22,289 bases of DNA from an uncultured Alistipes sp. (GTDB lineage: Bacteria; Bacteroidota; Bacteroidia; Bacteroidales; Rikenellaceae), in NCBI GenBank assembly GCA_900550375.1, contig URRP01000041.1:1-22289 (forward strand), in the 5' to 3' direction. The position numbers were made by a program, and so were the translations under genes. The notes beneath the pieces were generated by a model. The model worked only from the letters and a program-made list of their open reading frames with translations, did not search any database and was not told the DNA's origin. Below, in pieces: positions 1 to 7,306 of this stretch. Positions within the stretch are counted from its first letter, which is position 1; every line of letters begins with the position of its first letter.

Positions 1-33
1 CAAAGATACGAATAAGCCGAGCGCAAAAGCAAA
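1..33 (-). promoter_or_regulatory. Leftward Bacteroidetes-type promoter inside a dispersed repeat
   Basis: Read on the minus strand, TTTG (33-30) is followed after 21 bases by TATCTTTG (8-1), which fits the Bacteroidetes -33/-7 consensus TTTG / TAnnTTTG. It would drive a gene lying to the left of the window. The -33 box lies within the repeat GCCGAGCGCAAAAGCAAA, which recurs near 22035 and 22115. A second -7-like box for the same strand lies at 75-82 (TACCTTTG) but has no clear -33 partner. Confidence 0.5.
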
Positions 34-56
34 TTTATTTGCATTTTGCCGAGGCG
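16..56. repeat. Dispersed intergenic repeat, copy 1
   Basis: The unit starts GCCGAGCGCAAAAGCAAA and ends ATTTTGCCGAGGCG, with an imperfect palindrome in the middle (GCAAA...TTTGC). The same unit occurs at 22035-22076 and in diverged form at 22114-22207. It is non-coding and lies at the upstream edge of a gene, as Bacteroidales intergenic repeats of this kind often do. Confidence 0.6.
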
Positions 57-143
57 AAGTATCTAAGACGCAGTCAAAGGTACAAAAATCGAACGAAAAA
101 ACGTAATTCGAACCGGATTCCTCCAGAACTAATGAAAAAACGC

Positions 144-151
144 TAACTTTG
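144..151 (+). promoter_or_regulatory. Candidate -7 box for the acyltransferase operon
   Basis: TAACTTTG matches TAnnTTTG and lies 22 bases before the start codon at 174, which predicts a very short leader. No good TTTG box is found 19-21 bases upstream, so the call rests on the -7 element and its position. Confidence 0.35.
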
Positions 152-173
152 AATATTTATTTTCTAACCCGTC

Positions 174-1283
174 ATGCATCTTACTCCATCCGCCTCCACC
201 CGTTCGGCCAATCTCGAACTGCTGCGCATCGTGGCAATGGTCATGATCGTCCTGATTCATATCTTCGGAAAAGCGGACCTGCTGCACGCTCCCGACCTCA
301 GCGCCGCCAACCGGCAGGGATTCTGGATCCTCGAAACGCTGTCGATCGTCGCCGTCAACTGCTATGTCCTCATCAGCGGTTATTTCCTGAGCCGATCGAC
401 CTTCCGGCTGAACAAATACCTGCGCTTGTGGAGTCAGGTATTCTTCTATTCCGTAACGCTCTACCTGCTTTATTACGCAGTGTTTCCCGGCAACGGATTC
501 TCCGAGCGGCAATTCTACGCCTCCTGCTTCCCATTCCTCACGACCCGCTATTGGTACGTAACGGCCTACGTCGCTCTCTACATCCTTTCGCCGGGACTCA
601 ACTTCCTTCTCCGCAACGCTTCACAACGCTTTCTCGCCAACACATTGCTGACGCTCTTTCTGCTTTTCAGTCTATGGAGCTGGTTCGTGAATCCCTTTTA
701 CGTCATGTCGGGCTACTCCCTGCTCTGGTTCTGTATGCTCTACCTCACGGCCGGTTACATCCGCCGTTATACGTCGGCGGCCCATCCGGCCGGCCGCTAT
801 CTGCGGTGGTATCTCCTTATCTCGCTGGGAACCTGCCTGTTACAGCTGTCGATTCCCGCCATCGCCGACGAAACCCTCTCCTACAATGCGCCGCTGGTTT
901 ACCTCGCTTCGGTGGCGTTGTTCCTCGGCTTCCGCCGACTGTCGGTTTCCGATCGCTGGCGGCCCCTCATCCTCCGACTGGCAAGCCTGACCTTCGGCGT
1001 CTATCTGATCCACGACCATCCGCAGATTCAGGCGACCCTCTACGACGCGCTCGACATTCACGCCTACGCCACGTCGCCCCTTTGCATCCCCTATGCGATC
1101 GGATGCGGAGTGCTCATCTTCGCCGTCTGTTCGTTTGTCGAACAGCTCCGCATCGGACTGTTCCGGCTCCTGCGCGTCGAACGGGGACTCGAACGCATCG
1201 CCGAAGGGATCGAAAGCTGCTGGAACGTCGTCCGCAGCCGGATTCCAATGAACATGCCTCCTAAAACCGAAACCCGAACATGA
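174..1283 (+). CDS. Acyltransferase-3 family integral membrane protein
   Basis: The 369-residue protein is mostly hydrophobic with about ten membrane segments, the usual size and form of acyltransferase-3 (OafA/WecH-like) proteins. These move acetyl or other acyl groups onto extracytoplasmic sugars or lipids. The N-terminus has the family opening N-L-E-L-L-R, and R18 and H29 form the R-x10-H pair that marks the proposed active site. The stretches NCYVLISGYFL and RYWYVTAYVALYILSP also fit the family. The ATG at 174 begins the conserved region after a short polar leader. The stop overlaps the next start as ATGA, so the two genes are translationally coupled. The acceptor cannot be deduced; a surface polysaccharide is a reasonable guess. 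A longer-looking reading frame over the same DNA is a shadow. Confidence 0.88.
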   Translation: MHLTPSASTRSANLELLRIVAMVMIVLIHIFGKADLLHAPDLSAANRQGFWILETLSIVAVNCYVLISGYFLSRSTFRLNKYLRLWSQVFFYSVTLYLLYYAVFPGNGFSERQFYASCFPFLTTRYWYVTAYVALYILSPGLNFLLRNASQRFLANTLLTLFLLFSLWSWFVNPFYVMSGYSLLWFCMLYLTAGYIRRYTSAAHPAGRYLRWYLLISLGTCLLQLSIPAIADETLSYNAPLVYLASVALFLGFRRLSVSDRWRPLILRLASLTFGVYLIHDHPQIQATLYDALDIHAYATSPLCIPYAIGCGVLIFAVCSFVEQLRIGLFRLLRVERGLERIAEGIESCWNVVRSRIPMNMPPKTETRT

Positions 1284-1945
1284 AAACAACGCGACCGGCG
1301 CAGCCGTTTTTCATCGGCGCACTCACGTTAGGATTCCTGCTGGGCGTCGCGCTCTTCTTCAGCAAAGGCGTATCGCTGCCCTGCAAAGTGTGCTATGCGG
1401 CGGCATGGCTTTCGGTCATGCTCTTCGCCCTGCGCGAAAAGGCGTACGCTCCGGTGGCCTGCGCCCTGCTGCTCTCGGCAGCCGGCGATGCCGCCGGAGC
1501 CGCACATCGTTTCTTGCTTCAGATGTTCTTCTTCGCGCTGGCACACGTCGCCTACATCCGCTATTTCCTGCCTTCGGCGGACTATTCCAGCCGCCGTATC
1601 GCCCTCGCGGCAGCGGTCGGCAGCGGCGCGCTCCTTTTCCTCTTCATCGGTATCGTCCCCCACGTCGCACCGGCGGTCGAACGAGCGGGCGTCATGCTTT
1701 ACGGCGCAGTGATCACGGCCATGCTTCTCAGCGTGCTGCTCTATCGGGGACGCTGCGCGGCGGGATTCCGCTGTGCGGCGCTGCTCTTCATCTTCTCCGA
1801 TGCGGCGATCGCATGGAACAAATTCGTAGCTCCGATTCCCGCCGCCGACTACTGGATCATGACGACCTACTACACGGCGCAATACCTTTTCGCCCTGCTG
1901 GCCGTTCTGGCAGGCGGCCGCAATGCAGCAGCTGCCGGACGATGA
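1280..1945 (+). CDS. YhhN/TMEM86 family membrane protein (lysoplasmalogenase-like)
   Basis: This 221-residue polytopic protein has roughly eight membrane segments and no soluble domain. Three family positions are visible: SAAGDAAG (residues about 66-73), where the Asp is conserved; FALAHVAYI (about 84-92); and FIFSDAAIAWNKF near residue 175. Characterised YhhN/TMEM86 members hydrolyse the vinyl-ether bond of lysoplasmalogens. Whether this bacterium makes plasmalogens cannot be seen here, so the reaction is known of the family and only inferred for this protein. The start codon overlaps the stop of the acyltransferase gene by 4 bases, suggesting a joint role in envelope lipid or glycan modification. 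Confidence 0.8.
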   Translation: MKTTRPAQPFFIGALTLGFLLGVALFFSKGVSLPCKVCYAAAWLSVMLFALREKAYAPVACALLLSAAGDAAGAAHRFLLQMFFFALAHVAYIRYFLPSADYSSRRIALAAAVGSGALLFLFIGIVPHVAPAVERAGVMLYGAVITAMLLSVLLYRGRCAAGFRCAALLFIFSDAAIAWNKFVAPIPAADYWIMTTYYTAQYLFALLAVLAGGRNAAAAGR

Positions 1946-2030
1946 CCGCTCCGGCAGTGCCGCTCCACAGGCCGCCGCGCAGCGTCCGTTTTCCGCGTCC
2001 GCGATTTACCCGCAAATCCTGCCCGCTAAA

Positions 2031-2062
2031 TTTCCAATTCCCCGCTTTTTTACCTATTTTTG
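2031..2062 (+). promoter_or_regulatory. Probable purB promoter with long leader
   Basis: TTTC (2031-2034), 20 bases, then TATTTTTG (2055-2062) fits the Bacteroidetes promoter with one mismatch in the -33 box. Transcription would begin near 2069 and leave about 210 bases of untranslated leader before purB. Almost on the start site lies TTACATAAATGTAA (2071-2084), a TTACAT/ATGTAA dyad that could be an operator. Confidence 0.5.
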
Positions 2063-2127
2063 CACCGCGATTACATAAATGTAACAGCAGTCGAACTTTC
2101 CGGCGTCCTCGGACAACCCGACCGAAG

Positions 2128-2158
2128 TCCCCTCCGAGGAGGGGATTCAGGGGAGGGT
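2128..2158. repeat. GC-rich hairpin repeat in the purB leader
   Basis: TCCCCTCC-GA-GGAGGGGA (2128-2145) is a perfect 8-base inverted repeat, followed by the related GGGGAGGG (2151-2158, preceded by TTCA). Runs of this type are common intergenic repeats in Bacteroidetes. The 334-base gap between the YhhN gene and purB holds no convincing gene, only this repeat, the promoter and the dyad. Confidence 0.5.
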
Positions 2159-2279
2159 CAAATCTGTAAACGCAGCCAACGGCCGCGAGTGACAGCGGCC
2201 GAACACGGAAATCAGCGTCGAAAACGCCGGTGCATGAAAATATGCAATCGCCTTTTGCACATCCAAAATCCGACACGTT

Positions 2280-3629
2280 ATGTTATTGAGCAATCTGACC
2301 GCCATTTCGCCTGTCGACGGACGCTACCGCAAGGTAACGGAACGACTGGCCGACTACTTTTCGGAATATGCCCTCATCCGCTACCGCGTCCGCGTCGAGG
2401 TGGAGTATTTCATCGCCCTGTGCGAACTGCCGCTGCCCGAGCTGAAAGGGATCGACACGACCGCCTTCGAGCAGCTGCGCGGACTCTACCGCGACTTCAC
2501 GACCGCCGACGCCGAACGCGTCAAGGAGATCGAACGAACGACCAATCACGACGTGAAAGCCGTCGAATATCTGCTTAAGGAGAAGATGGATGCGCTGGGG
2601 CTGGGCGCCTTCAAGGAGTTCGTCCACTTCGGCCTTACGTCGCAGGACATCAACAACACGGCCATCCCGCTGTCGATCAAGGAGGCACTGTCGGAGGTCT
2701 GCACCCCCGCACTGGCGGAACTGCGCGAGAAGCTCGCCGCACTGGCCGCCGAGTGGCACTCCGTCCCGATGCTGGCCCACACGCACGGCCAGCCCGCCTC
2801 ACCCACACGGTTGGGCAAGGAGCTGATGGTCTTCGTCGAGCGGCTCGACCGCCAGATCGAGCAGCTGAAAGCCATCGCCGTCACGGCCAAGTTCGGCGGT
2901 GCGACGGGCAACTTCAACGCCCACCACGTCGCCTATCCCGCTGTCGACTGGGTCGGCTTCGCCAACCGCTTCGTCGACGGTACGCTGGGACTCTGCCGTT
3001 CGCAATACACCACCCAGATCGAGCATTACGACAATCTGGCGGCGCTGTTCGACGCGCTCAAGCGCATCGACACGATCCTCATCGACCTCTGCCGCGATAT
3101 GTGGACCTACATTTCGATGGAGTATTTCAAGCAGCGCATCAAGGCCGGCGAGGTCGGATCGAGCGCCATGCCCCACAAGGTCAATCCCATCGATTTCGAG
3201 AACGCCGAAGGCAATCTGGGCATCGCCAACGCACTCTACGAGCATCTGGCGGGCAAACTGCCCGTTTCGCGGATGCAGCGCGACCTGACCGACTCGACCG
3301 TGCTGCGCAACGTCGGCGTCCCGATGGCACACACACTGCTGGCCGTCGCTTCGCTGATGAAGGGACTGGGCAAGGTGATCCTCAACGAAGAGGCGCTGCG
3401 CCGCGATCTGGAGAACAACTGGGCCGTCGTAGCAGAAGGTATCCAGACCGTACTGCGCCGCGCGGGCTATCCCTCGCCCTACGAGGCGCTCAAGGCGCTC
3501 ACGCGTACCAACGCCCACATCACCGCCGAAGCCATCGCCGCGTTCATCGCCGCGCTCGACGTTTCGGATGCCGTGAAAGCCGAACTGCGCGCCATCACCC
3601 CGGCAAGTTATACAGGCGTCGATTTCTGA
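2280..3629 (+). CDS. purB: Adenylosuccinate lyase
   Basis: PurB catalyses two steps of purine synthesis: SAICAR to AICAR plus fumarate, and adenylosuccinate to AMP plus fumarate. The 449 residues match the usual length of the E. coli-type enzyme, and the N-terminus (LTAISPVDGRY) is typical of that branch. The fumarate-lyase superfamily signature GSSAMPHKVNP covers residues 293-303 and holds the mobile catalytic loop. The HTHGQ segment at 167-171 supplies an active-site histidine. The protein ends normally and is followed by an intrinsic terminator. Its last 78 codons and terminator are repeated at 18261-18572. The ATG at 2280 gives the family's normal N-terminus; no Shine-Dalgarno site is seen, which is usual for Bacteroidetes. 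Confidence 0.97.
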   Translation: MLLSNLTAISPVDGRYRKVTERLADYFSEYALIRYRVRVEVEYFIALCELPLPELKGIDTTAFEQLRGLYRDFTTADAERVKEIERTTNHDVKAVEYLLKEKMDALGLGAFKEFVHFGLTSQDINNTAIPLSIKEALSEVCTPALAELREKLAALAAEWHSVPMLAHTHGQPASPTRLGKELMVFVERLDRQIEQLKAIAVTAKFGGATGNFNAHHVAYPAVDWVGFANRFVDGTLGLCRSQYTTQIEHYDNLAALFDALKRIDTILIDLCRDMWTYISMEYFKQRIKAGEVGSSAMPHKVNPIDFENAEGNLGIANALYEHLAGKLPVSRMQRDLTDSTVLRNVGVPMAHTLLAVASLMKGLGKVILNEEALRRDLENNWAVVAEGIQTVLRRAGYPSPYEALKALTRTNAHITAEAIAAFIAALDVSDAVKAELRAITPASYTGVDF

Positions 3630-3703
3630 CAGGAGGAGCATCGACCGTGAAAAGGAAGCTCGGATTCGATCCGGGCTTTTTTTTTCGATATGCCCCGAAA
3701 GAC
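3391..3703 (+). repeat. Left copy of 313-bp purB 3'-end direct repeat
   Basis: This segment runs from codon 371 of purB through the stop and terminator to GATATGCCCCGAAAGAC. It matches 18261-18572 base for base except for the T-run of the terminator (nine T here, eight there). The copies are in the same orientation and 14,870 bases apart. Just inside this copy lies an integrase gene, so it may be the left boundary of an integrated element. A weaker resemblance (GGGTTCGAGCC-[A/G]-ACATC) resumes at 3719 and 18765. Confidence 0.95.
3657..3685 (+). terminator. Intrinsic terminator of purB
   Basis: AGCTCGGAT (3657-3665), loop TCG, ATCCGGGCT (3669-3677) form a 9-bp stem with one wobble pair, followed by a nine-T run. 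It lies 27 bases after the purB stop codon. Confidence 0.9.
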
Positions 3704-3745
3704 AGTCCCGCAGAAAAGGGTTCGAGCCGAACATCCACACTTTTC

Positions 3746-3769
3746 AGTCCTCTTTCGAGGACTTTTTTT
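3746..3769 (+). terminator. Second intrinsic terminator-like hairpin
   Basis: AGTCCTC-TTTC-GAGGACT (3746-3763) is a perfect 7-bp stem followed by six further T. It lies 60 bases past the purB terminator, with no gene between. It may be a back-up terminator, or the terminator of a gene lost when the element was rearranged. Confidence 0.7.
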
Positions 3770-3797
3770 GTGAGTGCATTGCAACAGCACAAAAGCG

Positions 3798-3899
3798 TTT
3801 CAATCTGTTTATCAATACATTATGCTGATTGCAATTGTATTACTGCAAATATTCGGAGCTTTTCAATCGTAGTATCAACAGTAAAAAAACAGATTGAAA
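3798..3899. repeat. TTTCAATC repeats and 13-bp inverted repeat before the integrase
   Basis: TTTCAATCTGTTT (3798-3810) and its exact reverse complement (3887-3899) are separated by 76 bases. A third partial copy, TTTCAATC, lies at 3861-3868. The right arm runs into the first base of the integrase start codon. Repeated short sites next to an integrase gene are what arm-type integrase binding sites look like; autoregulation by DNA binding or mRNA folding is the alternative. Confidence 0.5.
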
Positions 3900-4987
3900 T
3901 GAACCGAAAAACATTTTGCATCTCGTTCTTTCTGCGACGAGCACGCACGAGCAAGGGGATGGCTCCGATTTTAGCGCACATTTCCGTAAACAGAATTTCG
4001 AAAGAGGTCTATACCCAATGCCGCACGGCGGTCGATAAGTGGGATACCGCCAAAGGGCGGGCAATAGGGCGTGACAAATTCTCCTACGAAGTAAATGCCT
4101 ACATCGACGATTTCCGAGCGAAGGTCATCGAGATCTACCGTACTTTGCAAGCCGAAGGGTTCGAAGGTAATGCCATCGAGATCAAGGAGCGGCTGCAAAG
4201 CCCCGGCAAGCAGATTCGTATGTTGCTGGCCGAGCTGACTCTCTATTGCGAGAAGCGACAAAAAGAGGTCGGCGTACGCATCATGCAGTTGACCTCCAAC
4301 AAGTATTATCGTCTTTGCCGCTACCTCCACGAATATACACGCTTGGAGTACAAGCAAGAAGATATTCGGTTGACGGAGGTGGCCTACGGCTACCTCGACG
4401 GCTTCAATACCTTTTTGCAGACCGCCCACCGTTGCCACCACAACGGTGCAATCAACATTCTGGATTGCCTGCGTAACGAATGGATTGAGAAGAATCCCTT
4501 TAAGAACTATAAACTGAAAGAGGTCGCGCCACCGCCGAAAGAGCATCTGACGAAAAAAGAGATCGAGATGCTGATCACCAAGCCGATGCCGAATCTGCGG
4601 CTGGGAAACGTGCGGGATATTTTCGTATTCTGTTGCTTCACGGGATTGGCTTTCGTCGACGTCAAGGAACTGAAGTCCGAACACGTTTCGTCCGACGAAC
4701 AAGGCAACATGTGGATTCGCAAACCGCGCGAAAAAACTCCGGTGATGAGCGTCGTTCTGTTACTTCGGCTACCGCTTGCTATCCTGCGAAAATACGCCTT
4801 CGATCCAAACTGCAAGCAGAGCGGACGTCTGCTGCCGGTTCCCTCCAATCAGAAAATGAACGCTTACATGATCGAAATCGCCACGATATGCGGCCTCAAC
4901 AAAAAGTTAACAACCCATTGTGCCCGCCACACATTCGCCTGTCTCGCGGTAGAATGTTGCCGGACCGTTGGACTCCGAAAGGATTAA
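3899..4987 (+). pseudogene. Tyrosine recombinase/integrase, C-terminally truncated
   Basis: The 362-residue product resembles tyrosine integrases of Bacteroidetes conjugative and mobilisable elements: an N-terminal arm-binding region (about 1-110), a SAM-like core-binding domain (about 115-215) and a catalytic domain from about 230. Visible catalytic features are CCFTGLAFVDVKEL, with Ala where the first catalytic Arg normally sits (a change known in CTnDOT-type integrases), WIRKPREKT (the beta-hairpin Lys region), and HCARHTFA giving H340-x-x-R343. After HTFA the family sequence stops and about 15 unrelated residues precede the stop. The second His/Trp motif (LGHTNI) and the nucleophilic Tyr are missing, and neither other frame restores them. 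The protein should therefore be unable to cut DNA. A long open frame extends upstream through purB but is not coding; the ATG at 3899 gives the natural start. Confidence 0.85.
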
Positions 4988-5015
4988 CCGACTCAGTAAC
5001 GCTCGCATAGCCGAA

Positions 5016-5418
5016 TCACTCTCTGAGTATCTGTCCGCTGTTCTGCTCCTGCATCTGCTTCATGTGAGCATCCAACAGATAAATCTGCTTGTTTCGCTTG
5101 GCTATCTCATCTGTAACTTTTCATTGTTCTGCTCCAGTTCCTTCAATTTACCGCTGCCGAAAAGAGAACCAACACCGCTAGCTATGGCGGTCATGGCATC
5201 CGCTGTCTTATTTTTCAGTTTCTCAGTTTTGGCTTCGCTCTTGATTTTGCAAGTTCTATATTAGTCTTTTCCTTTTCAGCAAGTAGCAAGCCGATATGCT
5301 CCTGAATATCCATCTGATTCAACAGGTCACGGTAGTATTAAGCGGTAGAAACATGCCGGGCTTCCAAGCCGACTATACCGACACTCAATCGCCCGCTCGC
5401 TTTGATCTAAAATCCGGG
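5016..5418 (-). pseudogene. Remnant of a mobilisation protein (Mob/Pre-type relaxase C-terminus)
   Basis: No intact frame exists, but joining three minus-strand frames gives one continuous, protein-like sequence. It begins near 5418 with SVGIVGLEARHVSTA, crosses an in-frame TAA, and continues YYRDLLNQMDIQEHIG and LLLAEKEKTNIELAKS. It shifts frame near 5242 to TEKLKNKTADAMTAIASGVG and SLFGSGKLKELEQNNEKLQ, then again near 5120 to DEIAKRNKQIYLLDAHMKQ, ending QNSGQILRE and TGA at 5018-5016. The coiled-coil pattern and the SLFGSGKLK segment resemble the C-terminal part of Bacteroides plasmid recombination/mobilisation proteins. That identification is from memory and tentative; the decay is certain. 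It faces the broken integrase tail-to-tail, as if a deletion joined both. The rest of 5019-5505 holds only the sigma-factor promoter. Confidence 0.55.
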
Positions 5419-5456
5419 TGAATCTGGAAATATCGCACGGATTTCAGATTCCTGCG

Positions 5457-5488
5457 TTTGTCAAATAGGCGTAAAAGTATTATATTTG
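5457..5488 (+). promoter_or_regulatory. Promoter of the ECF sigma factor gene
   Basis: TTTG (5457-5460), 20 bases, TATATTTG (5481-5488) is a textbook Bacteroidetes housekeeping promoter. The predicted start site is about 12 bases before the sigma-factor ATG, so the leader is very short. Confidence 0.75.
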
Positions 5489-5505
5489 AAATATAATCTC
5501 CACAC

Positions 5506-6096
5506 ATGCTTCTCAGAACGAAAAAACCCGCCATCTCCGAGAAAGAATTCGGTCACATATTTTCCGAATACAACCTCCGGTTCATCGAAGTTGCCTACCG
5601 CTACGTTCGAGATCAGGATATTGCCGAAGATCTGGTGTCGGACAGCTTCGCAGCGTGTTGGGAGATGCGGGAACGACTTACCGACGAAGACAATCTTCCC
5701 GCCTATATCCTGACAGCCGTTAAAAACAAGTGCCTGAATCACCTGCGCTCCAAACTGCGGCATCTCCGAATTTCGAAAAAGATCCACTCCGTGCAACAAC
5801 GGCTGATTCAAGCCGATATCCACTCATTGACCGCCTGCAATCCCGACGAATTGATCTCGAACGAGATTCATTCGATCCTCGAAGACGCACTCGGCCGCAT
5901 GCCCGATCTGACACGGAAGATCTTCATGGGAAGCCGTTACGAAGACAAAAGCTACAAAGAGCTCGCCGACGAACTGCACATAGCTTATACCCACGTGAAT
6001 TTCGAGATGCGCCGCGCGCTGAAAATCCTACGGGAAGAGTTCAAGGACTATATTCCGGCCCTGATCCTATTGTCGGAAATCTGCGACATACTGTAA
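5506..6096 (+). CDS. ECF-type RNA polymerase sigma-70 factor
   Basis: The 196-residue protein has the two-domain layout of extracytoplasmic-function sigma factors. Region 2 (about 17-85) contains YRYVRDQDIAEDLVSDSF and a FAACWE core-binding helix. Region 4 (about 130-182) contains ALGRMPDLTRKIFMGSR, YEDKSYKELADEL and a helix-turn-helix. Bacteroidetes sigma factors of this type are held inactive by a FecR-like anti-sigma and direct transcription of a neighbouring susC/susD operon when SusC senses its glycan. The genes that follow (FecR, then an STN-containing SusC) are exactly that set. The ATG at 5506 follows a good promoter. Confidence 0.93.
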   Translation: MLLRTKKPAISEKEFGHIFSEYNLRFIEVAYRYVRDQDIAEDLVSDSFAACWEMRERLTDEDNLPAYILTAVKNKCLNHLRSKLRHLRISKKIHSVQQRLIQADIHSLTACNPDELISNEIHSILEDALGRMPDLTRKIFMGSRYEDKSYKELADELHIAYTHVNFEMRRALKILREEFKDYIPALILLSEICDIL

Positions 6097-6197
6097 ATTC
6101 TCCCTTCACCAGCTTTCTTTCGATCCAAAAACATACCGTTTTGCTACTGAGACGGTCTATTCGTTTGTTATTATATAAACGACAAAACCGAAAACGC

Positions 6198-7142
6198 ATG
6201 AACGATTCCCTGCTGTATAAATTTATCCGCAACGAAACCTCGGAAGAAGAGACCGAAGCCGTGCTGGACTGGCTGGATGCCGATCCCGCCAATCAACATT
6301 ATTTCGACCGGCTGGACCGGCTGCTGAATATCGTCCGGCTGAATGATCCGACCGGAGGACGCAGCATCCGCAAACCGTTCTTCCTTCACCGGCGCCCGAT
6401 CGTCGCATGGAGTCTCCGCATAGCGGCCGTACTATGCCTCTGTCTGGGCGTAAGCTATTTTGCTGCTTCGGCGATGTTCGACCGCAAGGCCCAAAAGACG
6501 ATCGGCGTATTCGTACCCGAAGGCCAACGCATGTGCATGACGCTCGGCGACGGTACGACCGTATGGCTCAACTCCGGAACGAAGCTCGAATATCCGGCAG
6601 TTTTCGGGTCGAAAGAGCGGCGCGTAAAAGTCTCCGGAGAGGCCTTGTTCGACGTCGAACACGATGCCGCCCACCCCTTCATCGTCGAGACCTTCGCCTG
6701 CGAGGTAGAGGTACTCGGAACGAAATTCAACGTGGCGGCGAACGAAAAGACCTGCGATTTCACCGCGGCTCTGTTGCGTGGACGACTCAAAGTAACCAAT
6801 GTTCTGAATCCGAGCGAACGGATCGTGATGCGCACAGACGATATGGTCTGCCTGAAAGAGGGCGGACTCGTATTGATGAAGATCGACGATCCCGACGATT
6901 TCCTGTGGGCCGAAGGTTTCGTCAATATCCGCAGTTCGTCGTTCGAAGAGCTGATGAAGAGACTGGAAAAGACCTACGGCACGAGGATCGTCATCGAACG
7001 CGAAACTTGTCCCGGTCTGGAAGTCGTCCGGGGTAAAATTCCCATTTCAATGGGGCTGGACTATGCACTCCGGACGTTGCAGGATTTCACGCCGTTCGAA
7101 TATGTTCGGGATAACGATACGAACGTCATCCGCATCCGATAG
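6198..7142 (+). CDS. FecR-family anti-sigma factor
   Basis: The 314-residue protein has a short cytoplasmic region that should bind the sigma factor (1-66), one membrane helix (about 68-92), a periplasmic FecR domain (about 103-200, with GDGTTVWLNSGTKLEYP and the following VSGEALFDV) and a C-terminal DUF4974 domain (about 240-312). The periplasmic part is known to contact the STN domain of the partner SusC. The frame is open far upstream through the sigma gene, but the ATG at 6198 begins the normal N-terminus. It lies 101 bases after the sigma gene. That gap holds a small inverted repeat, TCGTTT (6161-6166) with AAACGA (6177-6182). Confidence 0.92.
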   Translation: MNDSLLYKFIRNETSEEETEAVLDWLDADPANQHYFDRLDRLLNIVRLNDPTGGRSIRKPFFLHRRPIVAWSLRIAAVLCLCLGVSYFAASAMFDRKAQKTIGVFVPEGQRMCMTLGDGTTVWLNSGTKLEYPAVFGSKERRVKVSGEALFDVEHDAAHPFIVETFACEVEVLGTKFNVAANEKTCDFTAALLRGRLKVTNVLNPSERIVMRTDDMVCLKEGGLVLMKIDDPDDFLWAEGFVNIRSSSFEELMKRLEKTYGTRIVIERETCPGLEVVRGKIPISMGLDYALRTLQDFTPFEYVRDNDTNVIRIR

Positions 7143-7226
7143 GAGGAAAACGTTTCACCTTTGTAAAACATCCAAATCACAACGCCTATGAAGCAGAGCC
7201 TTTGAAACACGGTTCCGCGATCCGAT

Positions 7227-7258
7227 AAAAAACCTGCGGAAACCCTATTTCCCGCAGG
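7227..7258 (-). terminator. Minus-strand intrinsic terminator in the susC leader
   Basis: Read on the minus strand, CCTGCGG, a bulged G, AAA, loop TAGGG, TTTCCGCAGG forms a 10-bp stem with one bulge (7258-7233), followed directly by six T (7232-7227). On the plus strand no T-run follows, so the direction is clear. No minus-strand protein gene is near, which points to an antisense transcript. Confidence 0.7.
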
Positions 7259-7301
7259 CGGTGTGGTCGGCGGAATCAAAACCCATTCCTAACAACCACT
7301 A
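7227..7301 (-). ncRNA. Predicted cis-antisense RNA opposite the susC leader
   Basis: A minus-strand promoter at 7338-7307 and a strong minus-strand terminator at 7258-7227 define a transcript of about 75 nt. It lies wholly inside the 171-base gap between fecR and susC and is fully complementary to the susC leader up to about 12 bases before the start codon. In Bacteroides, antisense RNAs of the DonS type occupy the same place in PULs regulated by sigma/anti-sigma pairs and repress their susC. The position, size and signals here fit that class. Expression is not shown; this is prediction from sequence signals and analogy. Confidence 0.55.
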
Positions 7302-7306
7302 ATCTA

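Noticed and set aside
149..1264. Long Arg/Pro-rich open frame over the acyltransferase gene
   Set aside because: It is a GC-rich shadow in another frame; the frame starting at 174 has clear acyltransferase-3 motifs.
3716..3740. GGTTCGAGCC resembling a tRNA T-arm, as expected of an integration site in a tRNA gene
   Set aside because: The bases around it do not form the 5-bp T stem or an acceptor stem, and the same holds for the similar sequence at 18765.
2753..4987. A 744-codon open frame running from inside purB through the integrase
   Set aside because: The upstream half is an out-of-frame, Arg-rich shadow of purB and crosses two terminators. Only the part from the ATG at 3899 has integrase character.
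5730..6197. Apparent long N-terminal extension of FecR
   Set aside because: It is the sigma-factor gene read in another frame; FecR proteins begin with the short region encoded from 6198.
7156..7163. CACCTTTG as a plus-strand promoter of susC
   Set aside because: The first base of the -7 box is wrong and there is no TTTG at the right distance. The operon is more likely read by the neighbouring ECF sigma factor, whose sites I cannot recognise.
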